A DNA stretch of 37,355 bases. Origin: an uncultured Verrucomicrobiota bacterium (GTDB lineage Bacteria > Verrucomicrobiota > Verrucomicrobiia > Limisphaerales > UBA9464). The notes beneath the pieces are model-generated. The model saw only the letters and a program-made list of their open reading frames with translations, ran no database searches and had not been told where the DNA came from. The stretch spans positions 1 to 37,355 of the forward strand of contig CAIOKD010000062.1 in NCBI GenBank assembly GCA_903858835.1. The letters run 5' to 3'. Within the stretch, counting starts at the first letter, position 1. Each line of letters opens with the position of its first letter. Shown here one piece after another: positions 1-8,828 of this stretch. The translations under genes were made by a program, and so were the position numbers.

Positions 1-156
1 GACCTCCAACCCGCAGAATGCCGACAGGGTCATGAGGATCTCGGAGAGCTTCTCCCGGCACGCCTCGTCCAAGAGCTTCTCCCCACCGACCGTCCGCGAG
101 ATGCAATGGTACACCGCCGCCGCCCCCTCCACCCCCTTGATCCGCGCCAACCTCAT
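1..156 (-). CDS. REP-associated/IS200-like Y1 tyrosine transposase, N-terminal part only (runs off the left edge)
   Basis: Reverse-strand translation from ATG at 156: MRLARIKGVEGAAAVYHCISRTVGGEKLLDEACREKLSEILMTLSAFCGLEV. Resembles the N-terminus of Y1_Tnp/RAYT proteins (YHxxSRT...GxxLxD...FCG.EV). Truncated, so absent from the supplied ORF track. Confidence 0.65.
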   Translation of the reverse strand, partial: MRLARIKGVEGAAAVYHCISRTVGGEKLLDEACREKLSEILMTLSAFCGLEV

Positions 157-226
157 GGACAAACCATGAATCCCAACCAACTCATGTCAAATACTTTGAA
201 CCTGTCACTTTATTTATTTTGACGGC

Positions 227-895
227 TTGCTGTTGCTGTCGATGTCTTGCATACTCAGAAAAGTGAATCGGGCAGCTCGCTCAGAGATCCCGCGTAAGAC
301 GGTCTATCGTTTGTCTCAATATCTGCGATGCCTGCAGCGATTGAAGGCAAATGAAATCCAGACGGTCAGCAGTGAGGCGTTGGCCAAAGCTGCGGGGGTC
401 AAGCCAACCCAGTTGAGAAAAGATCTGACCTACTTGGGGCAGTTCGGTACTCGTGGGCTTGGTTACGACGTCGTCCAGTTGGCGGAAATGATCACCTCCC
501 ATTTGGGAACCAATCGGCTTCAACCCGTCGTTCTGGTGGGGGTTGGAAACCTCGGGAGCGCACTGCTGCAGTACCGAGGGTTCGAGCCGGAGGGATTCGA
601 GATCGTGGCGGCGTTCGACCAGATGCCGGATCGCCATCGAGAAATCCCTCTCCGGGTGCCCCTGTTGGGTATGGATCGGCTGGAATCCACCCTCTCAGAG
701 CACCATATCCGCATGGCGATCCTCTCCGTTCCCGCCGCCGCAGCTCAGGAGGTGACCAATCGCTTGGTCGATGCCGGGGTGCTGGGAATCCTCAACTTCG
801 CTCCCATCGTTCCTGTGGTTCCAGAGCATGTGGTTGTGAACCATGTGAACCTCGCCATCGAGCTTGAGAATCTCAGTTACTTCCTCAATGATTGA
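227..895 (+). CDS. rex: Redox-sensing transcriptional repressor Rex (start may be ATG 242)
   Basis: Winged-helix N-terminus (RLSQYLRCLQRL...VSSEALAKAAGVKPTQLRKDLTYLGQFGTRGLGYDV) followed by Rossmann GVGNLGSALLQYRGF. Confidence 0.95.
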   Translation: MLLLSMSCILRKVNRAARSEIPRKTVYRLSQYLRCLQRLKANEIQTVSSEALAKAAGVKPTQLRKDLTYLGQFGTRGLGYDVVQLAEMITSHLGTNRLQPVVLVGVGNLGSALLQYRGFEPEGFEIVAAFDQMPDRHREIPLRVPLLGMDRLESTLSEHHIRMAILSVPAAAAQEVTNRLVDAGVLGILNFAPIVPVVPEHVVVNHVNLAIELENLSYFLND

Positions 896-986
896 AGTCG
901 GCCATTCAGGTGGTTCTGTGATCCCGGATGCGATCCGTCTCGAAATGCCCACCATCCACAGGGCTCGGCCAAGCGCGAATACCGGC

Positions 987-2150
987 ATGCTGTCGGACAT
1001 CCGGGACGAAACCCGGGAGTCCTTGGAACTCCAATTCTCGGAATGGCACCAGCCCGCCTACCGCCTCGACCAGATCCTGGAATGGCTTTACCCCCGTCGG
1101 GCGGACCAGTGGGAGGCCATGAGCAACCTACCCGGATCGCTCCGGGCACAGATGGCGGCCCGATGGTCCCTGGGCTCCTTGGATCTGGTCCGCAAACAGG
1201 GTTCCCATGACAGCACCCAGAAATTCCTGTGGCGATTGACCGACGGGGCCCTCGTGGAAAGCGTCCTGATTCCGGCCAACCCCGCCCTGTACGGTGAGGC
1301 CGCCGACCGGCACACGCTCTGCGTCTCCACCCAGGTGGGGTGCGCCTACGGTTGCCGTTTCTGCGCCAGCGGTCTGGAGGGCTGGAAACGCAACCTCGCG
1401 CCGTGGGAGATCATCGGACAGATCCTCGGCGTGGAACGTTGGCACGCCCGTCAGAAGGCCGAGATCCCCGGAAGCCCGACCACCGCACGGAGCCCCGGTA
1501 CTCGACTGATCAACAACCTGGTCATCATGGGTATGGGCGAACCATTGGCCAATTACGACCACCTGCTGAAGGCCCTTCGCACACTCAACGCCCCCTGGGG
1601 TGGTGGGATCGGCGCCCGGAAGATCACCATCTCCACCAGCGGACTGGCCCCACGGATCCGCCAGTTGGCCGAGGAGCCTGAGCAGTTCCGCCTGGCGATC
1701 TCACTGCACGGGGCCACCGATGCCGTCCGCAGCCAGATCATGCCCGTGAACCGGAAGTATCCGCTGGCCGAGCTGACCCAGGCCTGCGGCTACTACCTCG
1801 AGAGGAAGGGCAGGATGATCACCCTCGAATACATCCTGATCGAGGGCATCAACGATGCCCCGGCCGAGGTGAAGCCGCTGGCCTCCCTCGCGCGACGCCT
1901 TCACGCCAAGGTGAACCTCATTCCCTACAACTCGGTCGAGGGGTTGCCCTGGAAACGCCCCAACGAATCCCGCTGCCAAGGCTTCGCCGACGCGCTGTCC
2001 CGCAGCGGCATCGCCTGCACGCTGCGGCTCGAGAAGGGGCACGACATCGACGCGGCCTGCGGGCAACTGCGGCTCAAGACCGAGCGCGAGTCGGCGATCC
2101 GGCCCTCCGATCCCGTCTCCGGCATCGACCCGGCCCCGGTGCGCCCCTAG
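987..2150 (+). CDS. rlmN: 23S rRNA (adenine2503-C2)-methyltransferase RlmN (radical SAM); ORF opens at 864, ATG 987 is the likelier start
   Basis: CAYGCRFCASG radical-SAM CxxxCxxC; MGMGEPLANYD; C-terminal GHDIDAACGQL. Confidence 0.95.
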   Translation: MLSDIRDETRESLELQFSEWHQPAYRLDQILEWLYPRRADQWEAMSNLPGSLRAQMAARWSLGSLDLVRKQGSHDSTQKFLWRLTDGALVESVLIPANPALYGEAADRHTLCVSTQVGCAYGCRFCASGLEGWKRNLAPWEIIGQILGVERWHARQKAEIPGSPTTARSPGTRLINNLVIMGMGEPLANYDHLLKALRTLNAPWGGGIGARKITISTSGLAPRIRQLAEEPEQFRLAISLHGATDAVRSQIMPVNRKYPLAELTQACGYYLERKGRMITLEYILIEGINDAPAEVKPLASLARRLHAKVNLIPYNSVEGLPWKRPNESRCQGFADALSRSGIACTLRLEKGHDIDAACGQLRLKTERESAIRPSDPVSGIDPAPVRP

Positions 2151-2160
2151 TCTCCTCCCG

Positions 2161-2808
2161 GTGATCGCGCTCCTCGATTACGATTCCGGCAACATCCGCA
2201 GCGTCGAGAAGGCCCTCCGAAAGGCCGGTGCCGAGGTGGTGCGAACACGCACTCCGGAGGCGATGGCCGGGGCCTCGGGCATCGTGCTGCCGGGCGTCGG
2301 TGCCTTCGACGACTGCATCCAGGCACTTGAGCGACAGGGTCTCCTCGACGCGGTCCGCCGGTGGATCGCCGAAGACCGGCCGTTCCTGGGGATTTGCGTC
2401 GGATACCAGGCCCTGTTCGAGCGCAGCGACGAATTCAACTCCCGCGCGCGCGGGTTGGGGATCTTCCGCGGATCGGTGGTGCGCTTCCAACCCACCGCCG
2501 AGATGCCGAACCTGAAGATCCCGCAGATCGGCTGGAACCAGATCCACCTGTGTCAATCCGACTGTCCGCTTTACCGGGGCATCGCCGAGGGCAGTTGGTT
2601 CTATTTCGTCCATAGTTTCCACCCGAGCCCCGAGGATGCCACGATCGTGGCCACCGAGACGACCTACGGCCCCACCTTCGCGTCGTCGGTCTGGCGCGGG
2701 AACACCTTCGCCACCCAGTTCCACCCCGAGAAGAGCCAGGACAACGGCCTCCGACTGTTGGCCAATTTCGTGGCCTTGGCCGAGTCGACCCCGCCGCCGG
2801 GCCGCTGA
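2161..2808 (+). CDS. hisH: Imidazole glycerol phosphate synthase glutaminase subunit HisH (GTG start)
   Basis: MIALLDYDSGNIRSVEKAL, FLGICVGYQALFE nucleophile Cys, TQFHPEKSQDNGLRLLANF. Confidence 0.93.
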   Translation: MIALLDYDSGNIRSVEKALRKAGAEVVRTRTPEAMAGASGIVLPGVGAFDDCIQALERQGLLDAVRRWIAEDRPFLGICVGYQALFERSDEFNSRARGLGIFRGSVVRFQPTAEMPNLKIPQIGWNQIHLCQSDCPLYRGIAEGSWFYFVHSFHPSPEDATIVATETTYGPTFASSVWRGNTFATQFHPEKSQDNGLRLLANFVALAESTPPPGR

Positions 2809-2932
2809 TCCTTTGGCGGGCCGGTTGTTCGCCGTCGCCCGGACACAGCCCCACCCAGCGCATCGCTCGTCGGTCGCAGATCACCGGGAGCACGCGTCCT
2901 CCGCGAGCACCTCCTGGTCCTCCTATCGGCCC

Positions 2933-4039
2933 TCAGAGCCCGGCAGCCCAGGGTTCCAGGGCGTCCAAGACCGACGCCACGGAGACCGACGCCATGAGCG
3001 CGACCAGCGCCTCTGCAGTGCCGGCGATCGGCCGCCCATCGTATCGATAGAACTCAAGATGCCGCCCCCCGATCGCCGGATTGGGAATCAGGGTCCACTC
3101 CCGCCGGCGCGGATGGACGGGCGGATTCAGCGTCGGCGTCTCGATCACCCACTGGCGGGGAACCCCCATCGCCGACGCGATGTGCATGAACACGGTGTCG
3201 ACGCTCAGGAATCCCCCGGCATGCCCCACCAGGGCCATGGCCTCGCGCAGCCCCGGAGACTGCGCCTCCAAGAATTCGGCGCCCGCCGCCCGCAACTCGC
3301 CGTGCAGAGCGCGCTCCTCGTGCGCCCCGAACAGGACGATGGGAATCGCCGGATGCCGTCGGGTCCATTCCTGGATCAGCGCGGCATACCGCGCCACGGG
3401 CCAACGGCGCAACGCGAGGTTCTTGGTGCCCCCCGATCCGGTGTGGATGCCCAACCAGGGGCGGCCCGCGAGGTTCCGTTCCTCGAGCCATCCGCGGGCC
3501 CAAGCCCGCTCGTCTTCGGTGAGGAACACCTCGTACCCGGGATGTCCAAGCCGCGGGGCCAAGCCCAGCAACCCGATCAGCCGGGCGTTGTTCTCCATCA
3601 CGTGCACCGAATAATCCTGTGGCAGCGAACGGGTCACCAGCCATCGGTCCATCCACGACTGGTTCTCGTATTCGTGACTGAGCCGCGTTTCGGCGCCGAT
3701 CAACCGGGCGATCAGTCGATAGCCCCGGCGTCCCTGGGTGTGGGTGTTGATGGAGAGATCATACCGACGCCGACGCAGTTCCAGACATCGGGCCACCGAT
3801 GACAGACTCCCCTCCTTGAGGAAATCATGCCGGATCACCTCGCGGACGTTCGGATTGCTCCGGAGAACCTCTGCCGCACCCGCCCACAGGACCAACACAT
3901 CGATCTCCGCCGACGGAAACTGGAGATGCAGCTCATGCAACAGCGGGGTCGCCATGAGCGTGTCGCCGATGCCGGAGAGGGACAGGACGAGGATTCGCTT
4001 CACCGTGCCGACACGGTATGGACCGGTGACGATGGCCAC
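2933..4039 (-). CDS. Glycosyltransferase family 9 (ADP-heptose:LPS heptosyltransferase-like)
   Basis: RILVLSLSGIGDTLMATPLLHELHLQFP, GIHTGSGGTKNLALRRWP, GGFLSVDTVFMHIASAMGVP: GT9 signatures. Confidence 0.88.
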   Translation of the reverse strand: MAIVTGPYRVGTVKRILVLSLSGIGDTLMATPLLHELHLQFPSAEIDVLVLWAGAAEVLRSNPNVREVIRHDFLKEGSLSSVARCLELRRRRYDLSINTHTQGRRGYRLIARLIGAETRLSHEYENQSWMDRWLVTRSLPQDYSVHVMENNARLIGLLGLAPRLGHPGYEVFLTEDERAWARGWLEERNLAGRPWLGIHTGSGGTKNLALRRWPVARYAALIQEWTRRHPAIPIVLFGAHEERALHGELRAAGAEFLEAQSPGLREAMALVGHAGGFLSVDTVFMHIASAMGVPRQWVIETPTLNPPVHPRRREWTLIPNPAIGGRHLEFYRYDGRPIAGTAEALVALMASVSVASVLDALEPWAAGL

Positions 4040-4172
4040 AAGGCGGGGGAAGATCCGCTCCGCAGGGACCTTCAGGTGCCATCGAGGATGGGCCTCTCCA
4101 TCGGGCGCGTTTTTGTCGCCCTAAATGACTTGCGGCGACCGGAGTTCAGCACAATCTTGTCTCTCCGCAGGT

Positions 4173-4197
4173 GGCGACACACTCCTCGAGTGTCGCC
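4173..4197 (+). promoter_or_regulatory. Hairpin in the 5' leader of rho (GGCGACAC-actcctcga-GTGTCGCC)
   Basis: 8-bp perfect inverted repeat with 9-nt loop, about 105 nt upstream of the rho ATG; no T-tract. Confidence 0.35.
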
Positions 4198-4301
4198 CAT
4201 ATTCCCCCCGGTCCTATTTCCGCTCGGAACTGCGTTGGCGTCTTTGAGGACGCTCCCGAGGCAGACCCATCCCAAACCCATTTCCAAGGAACCGTTTCCC
4301 A

Positions 4302-5906
4302 ATGCCCCGCGCACCGAAAGACCCGTCCGCACCCAAAAAGGCACGGACGCCCCGAAAGAAGTCCGAGATCCCGCCGGAGTCCGCGGATGAATCGCCGAAA
4401 TCCTCCAAACCCGAGGCACCGATCGCAGCCGCGGAATCCACCCCCCGGATCAACACCGCCGAGGACACCTCGCTGAACGTGCCGCCGCCCCAGCCCGGAC
4501 AGGTCCGCACCCGGGAGGCCGACGAGGAGCCCTTGGTCGTCAAAGCATCCCCGCTGCCGCCCCGGGCACGCATGGCCCCGCCCAACGAGGATGCGCCCGT
4601 GCCCGATGCCCCCGAGAAACCCCAGGTGGTGATCGAGCCGAAGACCCTCAACCTGCACGAATTGCAACCGATGCCCATCGGGCCTCTGGCCGACGTGGCC
4701 AAGCATTTCGGCATCGAGAACTACGGCACGCTCAAGCGCCAGGAGATCATCTTCCAGATCGTCCAGCGCAACCTGGCCGCCGGCGGCATCATCAACACCC
4801 GCGGCGTCCTGGAGGTGATGCCGGAGGGCTTCGGTTTCCTGCGTTCCCCGGCCTTCAATTACCTGCCCTGCCCCGAAGACATCTACGTGTCCCCGTCGCA
4901 GATCCGCCGCTTCGACCTGGCCACCGGCGACGATGTCGAGGGACAGGTGCGCCCGCCGAAGGACAAGGAGAAGTTCTACGCCCTGCTGAAGGTCGAGCGC
5001 GTGGCCGGACTCGATCCCGACAAGGCGAAGGAGAAGACCCACTTCGAGAACCTCACCCCGCTGTTCCCGAATCGGCGCTTCCTGCTCGAGACCTCGCCCG
5101 ACGAATACAGCACCCGGGTCGTCGACATCGTCTGCCCCGTCGGCAAGGGGACCCGCGGCCTGATCGTCGCCCCGCCCCGCACCGGCAAGACCGTGCTGAT
5201 GCAGAAGCTGGCCAACGCCATCCTCAAGAACAACACCGACTGCCACCTGATCATCCTGCTGATCGACGAGCGCCCGGAGGAGGTCACCGACATGGAGCGT
5301 TCCTGTCGCGGGGCCGAGGTGGTGAGTTCCACCTTCGACGAGCCGCCCGAGCGTCACGTCCAGGTGGCCGAGATGGTCATCGAAAAAGCCCGGCGCATGG
5401 TCGAGCACAAGAAGGACGTGGTGATCCTGCTCGATTCGATCACCCGCTTGGCGCGCGCCTACAACACGGTGCAGCCGCATTCGGGCAAGATCCTCTCGGG
5501 CGGCGTCGACGCCAACGCATTGCACAAGCCCAAGCGCTTCTTCGGGGCAGCCCGCAACATCGAGGAGGGCGGATCCCTGACGATCATGGCCACGGCGCTG
5601 GTCGACACCGGCAGCCGCATGGACGAGGTGATCTTCGAGGAGTTCAAAGGCACCGGAAACATGGAGATCCACCTCGACCGTTCGCTGGTCGATCGCCGCA
5701 TCTTCCCCTCGATCAACATCGAGAAGTCCGGCACCCGCAAGGAGGAGCTCCTGTACCATCCCGACGAATACCAGCGCATCTCCGTGCTGCGCCGCGCCCT
5801 GGTCGGTGTCCCACCCGTGGAATCGATGGAACTGCTGCTCGGCAAACTCAAGAAGACGCCGAACAACATCATGTTCCTGCTGTCCATGGGCGCGCCCTCG
5901 CGTTGA
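4302..5906 (+). CDS. rho: Transcription termination factor Rho with long Pro/Lys/Glu-rich N-terminal extension
   Basis: [16 protein letters not shown] cold-shock RNA-binding domain, [19 protein letters not shown] Walker [50 protein letters not shown]. Confidence 0.97.
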   Translation: MPRAPKDPSAPKKARTPRKKSEIPPESADESPKSSKPEAPIAAAESTPRINTAEDTSLNVPPPQPGQVRTREADEEPLVVKASPLPPRARMAPPNEDAPVPDAPEKPQVVIEPKTLNLHELQPMPIGPLADVAKHFGIENYGTLKRQEIIFQIVQRNLAAGGIINTRGVLEVMPEGFGFLRSPAFNYLPCPEDIYVSPSQIRRFDLATGDDVEGQVRPPKDKEKFYALLKVERVAGLDPDKAKEKTHFENLTPLFPNRRFLLETSPDEYSTRVVDIVCPVGKGTRGLIVAPPRTGKTVLMQKLANAILKNNTDCHLIILLIDERPEEVTDMERSCRGAEVVSSTFDEPPERHVQVAEMVIEKARRMVEHKKDVVILLDSITRLARAYNTVQPHSGKILSGGVDANALHKPKRFFGAARNIEEGGSLTIMATALVDTGSRMDEVIFEEFKGTGNMEIHLDRSLVDRRIFPSINIEKSGTRKEELLYHPDEYQRISVLRRALVGVPPVESMELLLGKLKKTPNNIMFLLSMGAPSR

Positions 5907-5928
5907 GGGCCGAGGCACCGACGCGGTT

Positions 5929-6951
5929 TCAACCGCGCCCAAGCGGACCATGTGATCCGTGGGCGGACTCTCCGCGCAGGCGATTGAGTTGGTCGCGCAG
6001 ATCGTCGAGCCCGCCCACCAGAACCGCTCCGATCGATTCGATCTCGGAACGGTAGGCTGCGCTGGCTCGCCCCCCCACCAAGATCCGGGTGGAGGCGGGC
6101 AGCAGACGCCGGAGCAGCTTCAGCTCCAGAGCGAGTGACGGATCGCCGGTGGGGTGCACCACGCTCAACCCGACGGCCTTCGCCCCCTGCTCGGTGGCCA
6201 TTCCGGCGATCTCCTCGGCCGGAAGGCACGCACCGCCGTAGACCACGCGCCAGCCCAGGCCGGTGGAGGCAGCGGCAACGATGATCGCCCCCAGTTCATG
6301 CACCTGTCCGGAGGGCGTGGTGACCACCATCACCGGGGCCCGCGGGTGCAGAGCGATCGGCCGGGCGATGTTCCCCAGGAAGGTACGGAGGACCGACGTG
6401 GCCACGTGCTCCTGCGACACCTTCACCTCGCCGCGCAGCCAACCATCCCCGATGCGCTCGACCAGCGGCACGATCAGCTCAGCCAACAGCCGCATCTGAC
6501 CCATCGCCACGGAGGCTCGTTCCAGCAGGCCCTCCAGGCCCGCAGCGTCGGTCCGCAACACCGCCTGGAAGGCTCCCTCCAGGAAGCCCAAGGTTTCTTC
6601 GGCGGCTGGCGCGCTCCCGACAACGAAGGGCACTCCGATGCCCCCGCCGACGGGCGAGAATTCTCTGGAATGCTCTACGGAGGCGAAACCCCGATCGGAG
6701 CCCGATAGAAGGGAGCGCAGGGAATCGACGGAAAGAGACGCGATGGTTCCGATCGAAAACCCGGCCTCGGTCGCGCGACGCAGCAGAGTCAATCGCTCGA
6801 TGTCCGCGGCCGAATACAGGCGCTGCCTGCCCTCGGAACGGGCCGGACGAACCGTCTGATAGCGTTTTTCCCAAGCCCGAATGACATGGGGACTCAAACC
6901 CGTTTGCTGTGCGACGGTCCTGATCGAATGCTTGACCGCGGGATCACTCAT
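5929..6951 (-). CDS. MerR-type regulator with cobalamin-binding domain (CarH/LitR-like)
   Basis: N-terminal MerR HTH ([44 protein letters not shown]); four-helix bundle with W-x9-EH ([12 protein letters not shown]); B12-binding VHELGA. Start taken as MSDPAVKHS (6951). Confidence 0.9.
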   Translation of the reverse strand: MSDPAVKHSIRTVAQQTGLSPHVIRAWEKRYQTVRPARSEGRQRLYSAADIERLTLLRRATEAGFSIGTIASLSVDSLRSLLSGSDRGFASVEHSREFSPVGGGIGVPFVVGSAPAAEETLGFLEGAFQAVLRTDAAGLEGLLERASVAMGQMRLLAELIVPLVERIGDGWLRGEVKVSQEHVATSVLRTFLGNIARPIALHPRAPVMVVTTPSGQVHELGAIIVAAASTGLGWRVVYGGACLPAEEIAGMATEQGAKAVGLSVVHPTGDPSLALELKLLRRLLPASTRILVGGRASAAYRSEIESIGAVLVGGLDDLRDQLNRLRGESAHGSHGPLGRG

Positions 6952-7063
6952 TTCCGAACAACGTTGACCGAAAGTTGAACACAAGCAAGACATACGAATC
7001 CAACTTAGACAAAGGATTTCAAAAAGGACCAACCAAACACCAAAAAACCATGAAATCAGGTCT

Positions 7064-7129
7064 TTGTTGAAAATTGTTAGACATTTCGAAATCCATTTGT
7101 TGACATTTCGTCTAAGTTTGAACTAAGTT
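7064..7129. promoter_or_regulatory. Six contiguous 11-bp repeat-like units between the CarH-like gene and the sigma factor gene; contains a TTGACA -35-like element (7100-7105)
   Basis: + strand units: TTGTTGAAAAT|TGTTAGACATT|TCGAAATCCAT|TTGTTGACATT|TCGTCTAAGTT|TGAACTAAGTT. Exact GACATTTCG copies at 7080 and 7102 are 22 bp apart; exact CTAAGTT copies are 11 bp apart. Confidence 0.55.
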
Positions 7130-7189
7130 GGTTGCAGCTCGCTTCCAAAGGTCCGTCCACGGAAATCTCAACTCCAGAAATCTACGCTG

Positions 7190-8341
7190 ATGAAATCCAG
7201 AAAGCTCCCCCGCAGCAAGGCGACCTCCCCGTCAAAGCCCTCCAAAGCCACGAAACGGGCCGCCCTCACTCGGGCCACCTCCTCCAAGCGGAAGCTGCAG
7301 CGTAAAAAATCAGCCTCTCGGAAAAACATATCGCCCACCCCTCCGGCTCGCCCGGTGACCGTGCGGTCGATCTCCCAAGCTCCTCGCGCGGCCAAGGGTC
7401 GCGGTGAACCCGTCGCGCAAAAGCCCGGGGTGCTCATGGTCGACGGAATCCCCGTGGTGCCAACCCCGGCCGAGCCGGTCCGCGACCTGTACGAGTCGAA
7501 GAGCGCCCTCAATCTCTACATGCGCGAGGCTGTGGAAGTGCCTCTGCTGACCGTGGCCGAGGAGAATGCCCTGGCTGCGAGGATCAAGAAGGGCGACCCG
7601 GTGGCACGTGAACACATGATCCGGGCGAACCTGCGTCTGGTGGTGAAGATCGCCAAGGATTACGACGGTCTCGGGCTTCCCCTGCTCGATCTGATCAACG
7701 AGGGGAACATGGGCCTGATGAAGGGTGTTGAACGTTTCGACCCCTCCAAGGGCGGCAAGCTCTCCACCTACAGCTCCTGGTGGATCAAGCAATCGATCAA
7801 GCGGGCCCTGGCCAACCAGTCCAAGACCATCCGCCTGCCGGTGCACCTGGTGGACAAGATTTCCCGGATGCGCCGGGTGGCCATGGAACTGCAGGAACTC
7901 TTCGGCCGCGAAGCCACGGACGAAGAGATCGCCGAGGAGATGGAGGTGCCGCTCCGGAAGGTGAGGCTGTGGCGCCGGGCGTCCCTCCGCACCAGCTCCC
8001 TCGACGAATCCCTTGGCGACGAGGATTCCAGCAAGCTGGGCGACGTGGTTCCTGATGAGTCCTGCCAGACCCCCTACGAGGACCTCGAGAGCCGAACCAC
8101 CCATCAACTGCTCCAGAACAGCCTGCACATCCTGGACTCGCGCGAGATGACCATCCTCCGGGAGCGATTCGCCCTCGACGGCGGTCAGGAGAAGACCCTC
8201 GACGAGATCGGGCAGAAGTTCGGCGTCACCCGAGAGCGCATCCGCCAACTCCAGAATATCGCGCTGGCCAAGCTTCGGAAGAAGATCGAAGCGGTCGAGG
8301 CGGTCCGGATCCCGGAGACCGCCGAGGACGGCATCCACTGA
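7190..8341 (+). CDS. RNA polymerase sigma factor, sigma-70/RpoD family, with Lys/Arg/Ser-rich N-terminal tail
   Basis: Region 2: REHMIRANLRLVVKIAKDYDGLGLPLLDLINEGNMGLMKGVERFDPSKGGKLSTYSSWWIKQSIKRAL; region 4: TLDEIGQKFGVTRERIRQLQNIALAKLRK. Confidence 0.95.
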   Translation: MKSRKLPRSKATSPSKPSKATKRAALTRATSSKRKLQRKKSASRKNISPTPPARPVTVRSISQAPRAAKGRGEPVAQKPGVLMVDGIPVVPTPAEPVRDLYESKSALNLYMREAVEVPLLTVAEENALAARIKKGDPVAREHMIRANLRLVVKIAKDYDGLGLPLLDLINEGNMGLMKGVERFDPSKGGKLSTYSSWWIKQSIKRALANQSKTIRLPVHLVDKISRMRRVAMELQELFGREATDEEIAEEMEVPLRKVRLWRRASLRTSSLDESLGDEDSSKLGDVVPDESCQTPYEDLESRTTHQLLQNSLHILDSREMTILRERFALDGGQEKTLDEIGQKFGVTRERIRQLQNIALAKLRKKIEAVEAVRIPETAEDGIH

Positions 8342-8357
8342 TCCGCCAAAGGCTTCG

Positions 8358-8410
8358 AACGAAACCTCCCGACAGCCTCCCGCAAGGGATGCTTCGGGAG
8401 GTTTTTCGTT
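8358..8410 (+). terminator. Rho-independent terminator downstream of the sigma factor gene
   Basis: AAACCTCCCGA (8362-8372) ... TCGGGAGGTTT (8394-8404) followed by TTT run; lies just after the stop codon. Confidence 0.8.
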
Positions 8411-8450
8411 GGGGCCCGCTCCGGCGTGGGGAGGAGGGCAACCGGGTCGA

Positions 8451-8828
8451 TCATCCCTCCAAGATGGCAACGGCCGAGGCGTAGCGGGCCGTATGGGTGA
8501 GGTTGAGGTGGAGAATTTGCGCCCCCCTGCGACGGAACAGCTCCGCTCCCGCCCCGTGGAGTTGGACTCGTGTGCTTCCGGTGTCCATTCGCACCACCTC
8601 GATGTCGAGCCAACCGATGTCTGCACCGATGCCCGTCCCAAAGGCCTTGCTCACCGCTTCCTTCGCGGCGAACCGGGCGGCGACGTGAGTAGCGGGATCT
8701 CCGTGACCGAAGCAGTAGTCGTACTCGGGAGGGAGCAGAATCCTGCGGGCGAATCGTTCGCCCAGTCGCTCGAGCGAATCTCGGACCCGCCCCACCTCCA
8801 CCAGGTCGATGCCCACCCCGAGGATCAT
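8451..8828 (-). CDS. acpS: Holo-[acyl-carrier-protein] synthase
   Basis: [51 protein letters not shown]. Confidence 0.95.
   Translation of the reverse strand: MILGVGIDLVEVGRVRDSLERLGERFARRILLPPEYDYCFGHGDPATHVAARFAAKEAVSKAFGTGIGADIGWLDIEVVRMDTGSTRVQLHGAGAELFRRRGAQILHLNLTHTARYASAVAILEG

Noticed and set aside
4146-5951. 601-aa minus-strand ORF
   Set aside because: Antisense to rho, whose family motifs are unmistakable; shadow ORF.
7310-8641. 443-aa minus-strand ORF opposite the sigma factor gene
   Set aside because: Spans the sigma gene and its terminator; no domain; shadow ORF.
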